Origin: Blepharisma stoltei
Lineage: Eukaryota > Ciliophora > Heterotrichea > Heterotrichida > Blepharismidae
DNA: 64,000 nucleotides
Direction: 5' to 3'
Assembly (NCBI GenBank): GCA_914767885.1
Contig: CAJZBQ010000017.1
Location: forward strand, 620,001 to 684,000
The translations under genes were made by a program, and so were the position numbers. The notes beneath the pieces were generated by a model, which saw only the letters and a program-made list of their open reading frames with translations, ran no database searches and was not told where the DNA came from. Of this stretch, positions 24,535-37,200 are shown piece by piece. Position 1 is the first letter of the stretch, and each line of letters starts with the position of its first letter.

Positions 24535-27500
24535 ATGTTCTTCCATAATGATGACATAGAAAAGGAATACTTACAAAGCCAAGACCACCTCTCCAAATAT
24601 TTTTTTACGAGTAAAAATTACTTTTTTGGGTTCTTTGGGCAGATTTTTGAGGCAGAGTATAGCGATAAATTATCATTTAAACAGCAGCTGAAGTATGAAA
24701 TCGTTGCAAACATAGTGACCACTCTTCAAGCAACTTCTATCATTTGATATCCAAATTTAGAAATTTCAGAATGAAGCTCTTATAAGGAATTCTGAAAAAT
24801 GATAGGAATTATTAATTATGATCATGCTTGCGCGTTATTTAAGATGCTGGAAATTTGCTACTATGGAACGATTTTTTTAATAGGAATTTGTTGCATTTCT
24901 TTTGGAATATTTTTGGCTTGCTTTTACCTTACTCCCCCCTCCGTGAGCTGATCAAACCATTGGAAAATTACCTATTTTCTGGGTAAAAGCCCACACTCCG
25001 TAAGGTTTTTTAATATAAAAATTCTTTATGAGAAAAATCTTACTAAAATTAATATTTGCATTTCAAATATTTTTTTTAATTTTGAAATAAAAATTATACC
25101 CCTTCGTAAGAGAACAAAATTTTTTTGTTCGCTCAAGGAGGGGGAGTTAGAAAAGACCCATCTAATGTTTTAGTGCTTTTTATAAGTAAAATTGTTAAGA
25201 TGCTTTCAACATTATTTTTGATTCCTTCTATTATGATTTTCCTTATTGTTTTAAAATAGTCTTAGCTTAGCTTATTATTGATAACAGTTTTTGGCCCATA
25301 ATATGCCTGATGAAAAAAAAGGCCAAATAGTTTTAATTTTTCGAAAAAGGCCTTCTGTTTTAAAATATTCAATTTTTAGTTCAAATTCAGTTGATGAATT
25401 AGACGATATTGGCACCAATGATGTCAATTTTGGTATAATTGGGATAATTATTTCAGCTTTTTGCTTACTTATATTAGTTTTTTTGATGGTTTTGTATGAA
25501 ATTTTTTCGTGTGATATAAATCATTCAAATTATAATAAAAATATTAAGGCTAGGGCATGCGCAACTTTGGATTTGCAAAGGCAGCTATTTTTTATATTTA
25601 TGTGTATATCTTATGTTTGTTTTGGAAAAAATTTAGCAATTTACCATCAAATTATTTGCTGTATTTACACATTTTTGTTGGGAATCAAAGCCACAAGATT
25701 TTATCCGTATTTTAATTATATTGAAAATGCTATCCAAGCCTGCAAAATGTGATCAATTACTTTAACATTACTGATTTTTATTTTTGGAAATCTATTAGAC
25801 AACTCTCTCATAATTTTTGTTTTTTCCCTAATTTTACAGCCAATTTTACTTCTCTTTCTTATTAACTTTACATCAAAAAGATACAAAACTCATGGTAACG
25901 ATTTAAATGACCCAGAAAATCAATTTGATTTTGAAAGAAAATATCGTACCTCGCTAACTAATCCAAATCCCGACGAAAAATATAGAACTTTCTCTTCAAT
26001 AGCGCGAAAATACGTGCATCCTGGTTTAACTAAAAGGTCTTTGGACCATGAAATCTGCTATTCCTTCTCCATAAGAGAGGGAAAATAGTAAAAATGAAGA
26101 ATTCTGCCCGATCCAGTTTCGAGAACTGGAAGGGATTATTTTGTTCTGAATTAAGAATACCTGAGTTATTGTGGAATTTTTATTTCTTGCAAAAATTTTT
26201 TAATTTTAATAAGTTTTGGTTCGTCAAATGGTTCTGACGAGTTAATTCTGACAGGCACTTGAAATAAAAAAATAAATAATTGTCATAATGTTTTATTTTT
26301 CTGATGTTAAGGATGATCAGAAAATTTTAATAAATGGCACACGATCAAAAAAACAAACTTAAAGACTAGTGAAAGCAAGCATAAATGTTATAGCTATAAG
26401 TGGTCAAGATATTTGATAATAAAATAATAAGAATTCTAATAAATAGTTTTGTCAAAATTTTAGCTAATTTTTAGGAACTAACTTTTATTTTTCTCAAATT
26501 AATTTTTATTACTTTAAATTTCGCTATTTAATGCTTTTGTTTTCTCTTTCAGAACTTGAACACAAGTTCATTTTTGAACACGTTTTGTTCGTTTTAAACC
26601 GCCATCTTGATTTTGTATCCATATAAAAAAATTAAAACTCTTAAGTCACCACATGCGGTTTCATTGAAGACTTGATTTTTGAGAACTAAAATAAACTATT
26701 TGGTGCCTTTATTTTTCGCTTTCTGGACTCGAGCACAAATTCATTTTGGAACATTTTTTGTTCGTTTAAAAAAATTAAAACTCTTAAGTCACCACATGCG
26801 GTTTCATTCGAAGCATCATATTTGAGAACTAAACTAACTCCCCCCCCCCCCTCCGTGAGCGAACAAAAAAATTTTGTTCGCTCACGGAGGGGGGTTAATT
26901 TTTTTTTTTAAAAAAAAATTTATATATAAATTTTATAAAAAAATATTTTTTTCGAAATTTAAAAAAATCCTAATTTGCAAAAATTGGGAAGCAAATATTA
27001 ATTTAATTTGCAAAATTTATGTTTTAAAAAGCAATTTGTTTAAAATTAAACAGAATTAGCTCTAGATTTCATTATACTAATTATCACTTATATATCAAAA
27101 TTTTTTTCCATTAAAATTTTTTCTATTAAAAAAATTTTTGTTCACTCACGGAGGGGTGGGTTTTTGGTCAAAAAATGGCGATTTTTCTAATGGTTTTGTT
27201 CGCTCACGGAGGGGGGGGGGGGAGTAAGATATTTGATGCCTTTATTTTCCGCTTTCTGGACTCGAGCACAAATTTGTTTTTTAGACAATTTTTGTTCGTT
27301 TAAAGCCGCCATCTTGATTTTGTACACTATATAAAAAATTTAAAACTCTTAAGTCACCACTTGCGATTTTATTGAAGACTTGATATTTAAAGTATTTAAA
27401 ACAGTTATTTGATGCCTTTATTTTCCGCTTTCTGGACTCGAGCACAAACTCATTTTTTAACAATTTTTGTTCGTTTAAGCCGCCATCTTGATTTTGTACA

Positions 27501-30500
27501 CTATAAAAAATTAAAACTCTTAAGTCACCACTTGCGGTTTTATTGAAGACTTGGTATTAAAGTATTATAACAGCTATTTGGTGTCTTTATTTTTCGCTTT
27601 CTGGACTCGAGCACAAGTTCATTTTTTAACATTTTTTGTTCATTTAAGCCGCCATCTTGATTTTGTACACTATATAAAAAATTAAAACTCTTAAGTCACC
27701 ACTTGCGGTTTTATTGAAGACTTGATATTTAAAGTATTAAAACAGCTATTTGGTGTCTTTATTTTCTGCTTTCTGGACTCAAGCACAAAATTCATTTTTT
27801 AACAATTTTTGTTCGTTTAAGCCGCCATCTTGATTTCATAAATAATTAAAAAATTAAAACTCTTAAGTCACCACTTGCGGTTTTATTGAGAACTTGATAT
27901 TTGAAAACTAAAATAAGCTATTTGGTGTCTTTATTTTCCGCTTTCTGGACTCGAGCACAAATTCATTTTTTAACATATTTTGTTCGTTTCTATTCCATTT
28001 ATTAACATTTCTGATCATCCTTAACATCAGAAAATTAAAAAATTATGGCAATTTTTTATTATTTATTTCAAGTACTAGCCAGAATTGGCTCGTTAAAACT
28101 ATTTGACGAACCAAAAATATATATTAAAATTATAAATTTTTGCAAGCAATCAAAATTCCACAATAACTCAGGTATTCTTAATTCAGAACAAAAAAATTCC
28201 TTACTTCCCCCCCCATCCTTGATCGAACGACTCGCCATCGTTCGATCAAGGATGGGGGTTTAAAAACAATTTTTTTGGGGAAAAAAATTTTATATATAAA
28301 ATAAAAAATATATATATATTTTTTTTTTATTTACTTTTAATAAATAAGAGGGTTAAGGGTATTTAATAATTGTTTTTAGAGCAAAAAATTTAATTAATTT
28401 CATAAAAATACCAATTTTTAATATTTTGATTTATTAGTTACCCCTTTAAACTGTATAAATTTTAATTTGTTCCTTATTAAATTAATTTTTTTTTTTTTTA
28501 AAATTTTTAAAGATCTATTTTATTAGATTATTAATTTTTTAAGCCTAGATTGATGACTAAATCACTTCGGATAGTTGATTTCGAAGCTTTCTGTCGTCTC
28601 AAAGTCTCTGAAAACAACTTCATTAGGTGCATCTTCCCAAGCTTTTGATAACTAATATATTTTTATACATATAAAAGTTGCATGATATGAAAATCGTTCG
28701 ATCAAGGATGGTGTTAATTTCCCAATTTTTAGGAATTTTTACAGTCAATCGTTCGATCAAGGATGGGGGGGGAGTTAAAGTTCTCGAGAATGGATCGGGC
28801 AGAACTTTTCATTTTCACTCATTGCCTCTCTTATGGAGAAGGAATAGCAGATTTTCATGGTCCAAAGACCTTTTAGTCAAACTAAGATGCACGCCTTATC
28901 GCGCTATTGAAAAGAAAGTTCTATATCAAATATTAAAGCTATTTAGCAAGCATCAAAAATTGATTTATTTCAATAGAGATAAGCTATTTGTGATATGAGA
29001 ATTTAATTTCTGCATTTCCGTTATCAATGATGAAAGACTTGCCCGAGTAAAGCTAACTAAACTAGCTTTTTGTAAAAATAGCCTTGAAGGAGATGTCCAA
29101 GAATGGAGAGTTTATAACTGGCTAAAGACTACAAAAGGCTTCGAATTTCCTGAGGTGTTATATTTAGAGTACTTGCAAGATATTGGGATATTAAAAGAGC
29201 GTGATGAGGAATTATGCAATATTATCATACAATTGCAAACTGAATTTGCATCTAGAGCTCCAAAAATGCGGTCCCTAGTAGAACTGTCAACAAAAACATC
29301 AAAAATCTTGTATAGAGTGAATGAAGGGTATAATATGGCTGCTGAAAAATATAAAAATTCAGAAACTTTTGATTTATATGCAAGCTATTTGGAAAGGATA
29401 TTAAAGGACCATAGAGAAGCAAATAGAATAAAGAAAAAAGCCAGCAGGGTTGATTATTCATATAGAAAAGATAACTTACTAGAAAGATATGGAAACCATA
29501 TCGGGATATTGCTGATTTCCTGTCAAGATAGCTGCTTTGGGAATATTATTTATATGAACGAAAAAGCCTCAGAAATATTAAAATTGCCTATGATAGAAGT
29601 CTATACTAGCACAATTTTTACCTTTCTTCCGCATCTATATGGTAACACTCATGAAAAACTTATGAAAAAATTTATCAATCATTCGGAAAGTGTAGAAGTC
29701 CCATTTCATAATCAATTGTTCTTCCAAAATCAATATGGGTTTCTTACAGAATGCAATATGCTTATAAGACTAACTGCTTTTCATAATAATAGCTATTTTC
29801 TTATATCTTTTCAACAAAGGCATACTCAAAGGCAATTTGCATTGATTTCTGATGAAGACGTAATATTAGGCCATTCAGAATTTTTTTCTAACTGTTTAGG
29901 CTGCTCTTCAAAATACGTAAAAAATAGCTACTTTGCCGATTTATGTCCTTTTATAGACATTGATAAGCTTAAAGAAAATAAATCACAAAAAGCAAATATC
30001 AATAATAAAGAAATGTGCTTTATATATGCTAAAAAAACAATTAGAAATGAAAGACTTATCCCTTTTATGTTATTATTTGATTTATTAAAATCAAATATAT
30101 CTATTAATTTTTCTAAAAAATTATTTTATAAAGAAGCTAATATTTTATGTATAATTGACAATGACTCAAAAATAAAAAAATTCGAAAAAGATAAGCAAGA
30201 AAATCGACATGAGAATCCTAAATCTTGAATAGCATATGAGAAAATTGAAGATGGATCTCTAGAAAGTGAACATAATAAAGAAACTAAAGAAAAAACGTCT
30301 AAATCTCAAATATCATTTAAAGATGTTGATTAAAATTAATTAGTAGGTATGTAGGATTATTGGAGCCCATCGTCGATCCAAAGAAAGTTTCGCGTTGGTG
30401 CTAGACTATCTTCACCCTGCCCTTTTCACTTCTGAAATCACCAAAAAATGGCGACGTAGGAGGTCTCCCGGGAGACTGCCCTTCCGTCTACTTGGTCCCA

Positions 30501-33483
30501 GCAAGCTTCAAAAGACTCGCTAAACCCCTGACAAGTTTTGGATCATTGTGAACCCCTTGCCTCCTCAATGGTCTGTCTAAACCGTATTAAAGACTCAGCA
30601 ATGCTGCAAGGAGTACTGAGTAGCATTGACCGGTAGGTGCGTTTCCAAGCCAGGAAAAAAAGACCAATGTTTAGCCCCTATACCAAAAACCCACCCCAGA
30701 TACTATTGTATGTGGCTTTTCTCCTCTGGGTCCCTATCAACTCTCGGACCACTAAGGACACCATTTTAATAATTCTAAAGATGTTGAAGATGCTTTACTT
30801 AATACCCACGATAATTCTCCAAAACATCATATATCTTCAGACGATCAAGTTAGCAAATCTTCATCAGCTATTCTAAGTAAAATTTATGATAATTTTGATT
30901 AAATCGATTTTTTTAATTATTTTTAATTTATATTTTCCTGATCAATTGAAATCTATTTAAAATTGCAAAAATGCTTATTTAATCACAGTGATATATTCAG
31001 AACAATCGCAAGATTTAATTTTGAAGTCTAAGAAGTGGATAACGATACTTAAGTGGGTGCTATTTATTGTGGTAAAAAATAAACAGACTCTAGCTGTCAT
31101 AGTAACAATGGGCTCAATCATGGCCAATATTGTGAATGATGTAAATTTAACCTCATCAATGATTATTTTTCGAAACCTAGGAGATCTTCTATATAATATT
31201 GGATTAACCGCTGATTCCGCAAGAACGATCGACAAAGCAAAAATGGCTAACTTTGATTATTCAGCTCAAATAGTAATATTTGCAAATGTAATGAAAGAAA
31301 TCCAAACCATTCAGAATGACATTTTATCTGATTTTGAGCATTGAAAGTTTTGCTCTGCTTATGATGTTACGACTCATCCTTTGATCCCAATGTGGTCTTT
31401 TGATGAAAAATCACCGTATGTAATATACGAAAATATGTATAACGCTATAGAAAGTTTTTTATTTCATGTAAATCATATTTAGATACGAAATATGAACGAT
31501 GCATTGAAAAATAACAAAACATATAAAATGCATTCTAAATTTTTGATCCTTAATGGATTAGGCCAAACTTATGATTCTTTAAATCATACAATATTAGATT
31601 TAGAGGACTGTGCAATTAGCCAAATAGAATCGATAGGAAATTTGATATATTTACTGATATTGTGGGGAATAAAATTGACGGTTATTTGATAGGAGATTTT
31701 TTTCTCGTATGATATTTCCTTACTCCCCCCCTCCGTGAGTGAACAAAACCATTAGAAAAATCGCCATTTTTTGACCAAAAACCCACCCTCCATGAGTGAA
31801 CAAAAATTTTTTTTAATAGAAAAAAAATTTATGGAAAAAATTTTTGATATATAAGTGATAATAGCATAATGAAATCTAGAGCTAATTCTCTGTTTAATTT
31901 TTAAATAAATTGCGTTTTAAAACATAAATTTTATAAATTAAATTAATATTTGCTTTCCAATTTTTGCAAATTAGGATTTTTTTTAAATTTCGAAAAAAAA
32001 TATTTTTTATAAAATTTATATATAAATTTTTTTTAAAAAAAAAAAAATTAACCCCCCTCCGTGAGTGAACAAAATTTTTTTGTTCACTCACGGAGGGGGG
32101 GAGTTAGAGCTATTTTCCTGTGGGACAATTGCTGGGAAAAAACTTAATATTCTTTCATATCGCGAGGGAAAAATTTCGACTGAAAATGCATGAGGAAAAT
32201 ATTGTGATAAAATGCTATAGATCCAGGGAATAATAATCCTTGCAATTTTGTTCGGGACTATTCTTTTATTTATTTATCTTACAGCAAGAAAAATAGATGA
32301 ATTTTGGAATTTTTTTATAAAAAAATTCCAAATCTCTATGATGAAATTAAAAAGTGAAGCCATGGAAAGGCTTATATATGCTCACAATACGGAGGCAAGT
32401 CCTGAAGAAAGTGTTAACACAGGTCGAATTAAAACAAAACGAAAAGTTAGGACTTGGATAGAAATTACTTTTACTTGGAAAATCCTTATATTTGTCGTTA
32501 TTTCTGCGTCGTATTATTTTTTGATGTATTTTTATCTGTACCCAGACTGCCAAAGCTATATGATAAATAGGCCAAAACTTCTGGCTCCCCCTCCGTGAGC
32601 GAACAAAAAAATATTGTTCGATCACATGGAGAATTTTTTTCATTTAATTTTTTTTTTTCAAAAATCCCCGTTTGCAAAAATTGGAAATTTGGAAAGCAAA
32701 AATTAATTTATTATATAAAATTTAAATTTTAAAATGTAATCTATTTAAAATTCAACAGAGTTAGCTAGAGATTTCAATTTAATTATTATCATTTATATAT
32801 CAAAATATTTTTTTTAATATAAAATTTGTGTTCGCTTACAGAGGGTGGGCTTTTGGCCAAAAAATAAAGATTTATCTAATGGTTCGCTAACGGAAGAGGG
32901 AGTGAATATATTTAATTTAAGGAGATCTTTAGTTTCCAGAGTAAGTATTTTTTCCAGAGATGTATATACTCCTTATTTCAAAAATAACTTTATATCATTA
33001 TATGGCTTTGCTAATTCTCACACTGTGACAGATGTGGACGTTAAAATCCTTAAAGAAAAAAATAAAGAACTTCGCGAGGAGAAATTCATGAAAATCATGT
33101 CAAAGGAATTGAAAGAAAAAATTTTTGAGAGCAGCAATTTAACACATCCGCTGCTGAAGTATGGCTCTGAAACTGCTATTGAAATATCAATTGATGATAA
33201 TTATTATATTGCTGCCAACCCTACTCTGCCACCACTTGGTGTTTTTCAATATGTGGCAGTTCTTCAAATACTACAAAATAATATTGATATGGAATTTCAA
33301 TTAGCTGATGGAGATTCCCATGATGCTATAGAACGTCAATTGAATGTTATTATAGCTACCACTGCGATTTATATAATAATTTTTTGTGGGCTTTATTTTA
33401 TTTATTATTTGCCATTTCTCCATTATCAAATAAAGCAACTTAATTGGCTTTCGTATTTGATTGAGATATTGTCCACAGAATAA
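24535..33483 (+). CDS. G5: PAS-domain multi-span membrane protein (TmcB-like), 1372 aa, spread over 9 kb by eight inserts
   Basis: Segments 24535-24931, 25150-25258, 25368-25982, 28926-30058, 30140-30319, 30778-30886, 30996-31071, 31087-31467, 31483-31671, 32233-32583 and 32905-33483 total 4119 nt, ending TAA. Introns 31072-31086 and 31468-31482 are 15 nt each; the first has no stop and would read through silently. Domain layout as in G4: seven spans, TPR-like region (WEFNFCIS, DERLARV, LIIQ/IIIQLQTEF), PAS (YGNHIGILLISCQDSCFGNIIYMNEKASEIL), linker, four spans. The germline gene is more than twice the length of its coding sequence because of a 2.9-kb element at 25983-28925. Confidence 0.9.
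24932..25149 (+). mobile_element. IES in G5, internally deleted family A MITE
   Basis: 218 bp, TTACTCCCCCCTCCGTGAGC left end and GCTCAAGGAGGGGGAGTTA right end, TA-bounded. Removal joins ACFYL to RKDPSNVLVLF. Confidence 0.8.
25259..25367. mobile_element. IES in G5, 109 bp, 11-bp flanking direct repeat
   Basis: Flanked by GTTTTAAAATA on both sides. Removal joins FLIVLKY to SIFSSNSVDELDD. Retained, it gives a TAG immediately. Confidence 0.8.
26522..27995. repeat. Tandem repeat of about 170 bp inside the large G5 IES
   Basis: About six to seven units, each with GCTTTCTGGACTCGAGCAC, a TTTTTGTTCGTTTAAGCCGCC block, AAAACTCTTAAGTCACCAC and TTATTGAAGACTTG. Unit starts are near 26522, 26698, 27230, 27411, 27570, 27745 and 27917. 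The second and third units are separated by a nested family A MITE. The first units differ most from the rest. Confidence 0.85.
26837..27226 (+). mobile_element. Family A MITE nested in the tandem repeat of the large G5 IES
   Basis: 390 bp, CTAACTCCCCCC left end and GGGGGGGAGTAAG right end, with the full set of GTGAGYGAACAAAA motifs. It splits a tandem-repeat unit, so it arrived after the array formed. Confidence 0.85.
28204..28777 (+). mobile_element. Family B MITE nested in the right arm of the large G5 IES
   Basis: 574 bp between TTA and GTTA. The left end is a hairpin CATCCTTGATCGAACGA / TCGTTCGATCAAGGATG; the right end repeats TCGTTCGATCAAGGATGG twice. It interrupts the inverted-repeat arm between AGAACAAAAAAATTCC and AAGTTCTCGAGAATGG. 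The second copy is at 57885-58453. Confidence 0.85.
30059..30139. mobile_element. Stop-free 81-bp IES hidden in the G5 reading frame
   Basis: TA-bounded, exactly 27 codons, no stop, so the ORF runs through it. Alignment to G3 and G4 shows RL joining to NILCIIDND; the insert would add 27 residues rich in Leu, Phe, Lys and Asn. AT content is higher than in the flanks. Confidence 0.75.
30330..30775 (-). mobile_element. SINE-like retroposon (family R) in G5, 12-bp target duplication
   Basis: Flanked by TAAAGATGTTGA at 30318-30329 and 30776-30787. Contains ATCACCAAAAAATGGCGACG and TCTCCCGGGAGA, shared with the elements at 6300 and 52716. Removing 458 nt restores the linker frame (ISFKDVEDALL). 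Confidence 0.8.
30887..30995. mobile_element. IES in G5, 109 bp, shared position with G4
   Basis: TA-bounded, 3n+1. Removal joins ILSKIY to SEQSQDLIL. Left end resembles that of the G4 IES at 21315. Confidence 0.75.
31672..32232. mobile_element. IES in G5 carrying a nested family A MITE
   Basis: 561 nt (3n), flanked by GGGAATA on both sides. About 175 bp of unrelated sequence surrounds a complete family A element. Removal joins LLILWGI to IILAILFGTILL with no length change against the paralogues. Confidence 0.8.
31723..32106 (-). mobile_element. Family A MITE nested in a G5 IES
   Basis: 384 bp, TTACTCCCCCCCTCCG left end and CGGAGGGGGGGAGTTA right end; same orientation as the 23671 copy and very similar to it. 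Confidence 0.85.
32584..32904 (+). mobile_element. IES in G5, family A MITE with degenerate non-TA ends
   Basis: 321 bp (3n). Left CTG then GCTCCCCCTCCGTGAGCG; right GGAAGAGGGAGTG then AATATA. Removal joins RPKLL to NIFNLRRSLVS. The boundary repeat is only TG, not TA. Confidence 0.7.
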
Positions 33484-34275
33484 ATTATAATATTAACAAA
33501 TAATTTATAGAAGACTACTATTCATATTTTTATCATCAAATAATTTTATCAAGAAAATAATGAAATTAAAACTATCTTTAAGGTATTCTTTTAGTAATTA
33601 AAAAATATAATATTTTTTGACTGTGGTTAGACTCCTATTATTGCTATTAAGAGTTATGATGCTTTTATATTATCTTAAATTTTCTTAATCCATCTTATAG
33701 TTATCAAGCAAAGAGATCTTGAATTTTTTATAAACAAATGGAAGATGAAAATACTAATTTATAAATTAGTTTTGGCTTATTTTAACAGATAAGGGCAACG
33801 GAATGCTATTTAAACAGTTTTCACAATAAATCAATTATTTTTTTATTTAATTCTATAAATTTAAAGTATTATTTTCAATTTATATTATTTAGAATTTTAA
33901 AAAAAATAGAAAATTTAAGATGATAATAATTTTTATAAAATTAATTTTGATCTAATTTAAGATAGAGAATGCTATTTAAACATTTTCACTGAATTGCTAA
34001 TTTTTTAATTATTTCTTCATAAGATAAATTAAAATTCAAAGTATTGTGCTCAATTTATAATTTTTTTAAAAATTTTAAAAAAAAATTAACCACCTTTAAA
34101 TTGGAACAGGATTTTTTGTTTCAATTTAAGGCAGGGCTTAGTATATAAATAAATTAAAATTAAACTAAACAAATAAAAGGATAGTTGAAGTTTGTAATGC
34201 ATCATTTTGAGATATATTAATATTATTTAAGATAAGCCAAAATAAATATTTAATTAATAATTATTTGCAATAAAT
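33484..34275. repeat. G5-G6 convergent spacer with family E repeats
   Basis: AT-rich. Two copies of a unit starting GGAATGCTATTTAAACA occur near 33798 and 33966. Their right part (TTAAATTGGAACAGGATTTTTTGTT) matches the G8 IES at 53954-54276. No ORF. Both genes end here. Confidence 0.55.
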
Positions 34276-37200
34276 CTACTCCAACTCAACTGGCAAAATT
34301 GAAGGCAAAACCGAAAATCTTTTAAGCTGCTTGATTTGATAATTCTTAAACTTAATAGATATCGCAACCTTGTTGCAATGCAAGCCCGGGATCTCTCATA
34401 CGAGAGATTCAACTACCTTATGATTATGATTTTTCCACTAGGTATGACAGTGTTTCCGATTTCAGTGTTGAGTGAGTAGTATCGGACTTCTGCAAGTTTG
34501 CTTGAGTCTGAGGGTTAAGGGCTTCCACAAAAAATCCAAGAATGGGTTCTGGTCGACTATCGGGTAAAAAAAGAAAGCTCTAGCCCAAGCTGTAACTCCT
34601 GGTTTCACGCTGGAGAATTTACCCCATTCATCTAGGCATTTCCTCTAGGCTTCTTGGCTAGACATTCTCTTTCAAAATTTCGATTCTCCTTTGCCCATGA
34701 GGTAAAATCTAATTCTGAAAAAGGACTAGGGATAGTCTCTAAATATTACTGGATTAATTACCTAGTATAGCTGCCCATTCTCTGAACTGGAAAGCCTTGC
34801 TGAATATAATGTAAATATGTACTTTAAGGAAGTTGGAGTAGCCCACCGAGAAGCACTGAGACTCCATATTTAAATTTTTGATTTGATAATTAAAGTATGG
34901 CAAATAATAGAAGAAAAATAGCACGCAAACAGCTATTGAATAAATAACTGTGACATTCACAATTGTATCTAACTGCTTATTAATTATATCAATTGAGTCT
35001 CTGTCAGCTAATAAAAATTCTTGCCTAATCTCATCTTGCAGTATATCAATTTGGTTTAAAAATTCATTAATATCAATAATTGATGTATAAATCCAATAAA
35101 TCAAGCTTTCAATATCATATTTTAGGTCGATTATCTATTTACCTTACATTTTTAAAATAATTTTTACAATTTATTCCTACAAAAATGGCTTTAAATATAA
35201 AAAAAGAACCAAAAAAACCTAAATTTATATATAAAATGGCAAAGAGATAATATCACTTATGATATCAATTGATGAGACTTCGACGCCCTCTCTTAATGAC
35301 TTTGTAGGCGAGTCTATATTTTCATACATTCTAGTTTGAAGCTCAGATGATATTATTGATAAATATTTCCCTTTGCGAATTTCTTTGTCCTCGAACTTTA
35401 GCCAGTCCACCATTTCATCTTGGGCAATATCATGATTTTCAAAAGCATAAAGTTCTGGGATTTCCTGGTAATTATATTTTTGGTATATTTCCCTTGACAC
35501 TATAGAAAGTCGGACTATTAACTGCCGCCTATTAATAAAGTTATAGAGAAGCTTAGGGCGGTTTAACATTGAATTTTCACAAATCGGGTACAAATAGCAA
35601 TAAATAAGCAAATAATAAGAAGCCGCAATTAAAAAAAATAGCATAATTCTTCATATATACTGCAAATTGAGCTTTGTTTTCACTTTTCTAGTTAAATTAA
35701 AATGTTTTTGTGAATCTATAGCAGCTTCGCTGCTATTATTTTGATCAATTCCATGTGCAGTCGCCAGTCTGTCCATAGCTTCACACTTTAATTTAAAAAC
35801 AAACCATTGGGCATTATTTAAAATATAATTCCAAAATTCATCATGTTTTCCTGAGACAAGGCAAATATAGCCTATAATAACTAAAACTAGCACCCCCAAG
35901 GTGCCAAAACCGAATATTAAAAGGATATTAATGATTGTGCCTGTGTTTTTTACCCTATCAATTTCGCAGTCAACTAGACCTGAGACACTAAGGTTTGCAT
36001 AGTGAAAAGCGTTTCCCAAGCCATTCACAAATATCGTTGTTTGCAGATTTTTGAACTTTACCACCTAAGTGTGGAACTTTTTTCCGCATGTGAAAAGAGG
36101 ATTCCACATGTGAAATCAAAAGGGCTCCACACGTGAAAAATACCTTTTCACACGCGGAAAAAATTCCACACTTAGGTGGTAAAGTTCAAAAATCTGCAAA
36201 TAATGATACAAATTTTGCATTTGAAGAGAATTCTTGGCTTGCAACAATTGCGATTTTCATTTTTTGAGCCTGAATAGAATTTACATTCAAAATAAGTCCG
36301 GAAACAGCGTCATACAAGTTTTCATAGCCGATTTCTGGCGTATTTCCATTAAAATGCCACATTGGAACTTCATTTTTGGTGATTATTTCTGTGCATTTGC
36401 AATAACTTCACTGGTCAAAATCTTTCAGCATTGAATTCTGCATTATTGTCAGATCTTCGACGATTTTTTCTAATTTTTCAGTATCCCCTAGAATTTCTAT
36501 ATCCGAGGCATTTCCTAGCACGCCCATATGCAGATTTTTTGCTGCATCTGCTATAGAATTAATATCATATAAAATTTGGTTAAACCTACTAAGCGTGCTT
36601 AATTTACTTGTATATGATACATCGGTTTTCATATACCCTATAATAGCAAGAACAGTCACAATAACTGACGACATCTAAATAATTTTTTACGACAATAAAT
36701 AAGACTATTTGGAGGACCCTGATTTTCTTTTTGCATTGCAATAGTAAACTTTTGGCATAGTTTGGGACTTTATATTTAGCAGTTCTTGTTGAAGAAGAAA
36801 CGCGTGAGTTGTTATCGGAATTTGACACAATTTCATGATGGGTTTTCAAGAGGGATTGCTCGTCAGCATCTTGGTGAGTTGAGATGTCTGCGTCCACTTT
36901 GTCTAATGATTTTGCTGTTAATGTAAAATTTAATTCATTAAAATTGACTTTTAATAACTGTATTGATTTTCGCCGGTTTTCTGACGAATCTTTGTCATTT
37001 TTCTTTAATGGGAGAATTTGTGAAACTTGGTCTTGGCCTCTTCCTTCCTTTCAGTTTTTAATTTCTCTATAGTCATGAATCACCACAAGTGTATGGACTA
37101 CTGTAGAGGTGATTTTTTTCTTTATATGTACAAAAACTAGCTCAGAGCCATTAAACGGAATCCTCCATGGCTCAAATTCTTTCATGTTATTTATGTTCAA

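Larger units (their letters stand above)
25983..28925. mobile_element. 2.9-kb IES in G5: long-terminal-inverted-repeat element
   Basis: TA-bounded, 2943 nt (3n). Termini are perfect inverted copies beginning TATAGAACTTTC. Pairing continues about 150 bp and then further inward to about 355 bp in all (left arm to about 26340; right arm about 27990-28925, where it is split by a family B element). The centre holds a tandem repeat (26522-27995) with a family A MITE inside. No transposase-like ORF was seen, so it is non-autonomous. Removal joins NPDEKY to QILKLFSKH. Confidence 0.85.

Noticed and set aside
26522-27995. CRISPR array
   Set aside because: Units are about 170 bp and repeat as a whole, without short repeats separated by unique spacers.
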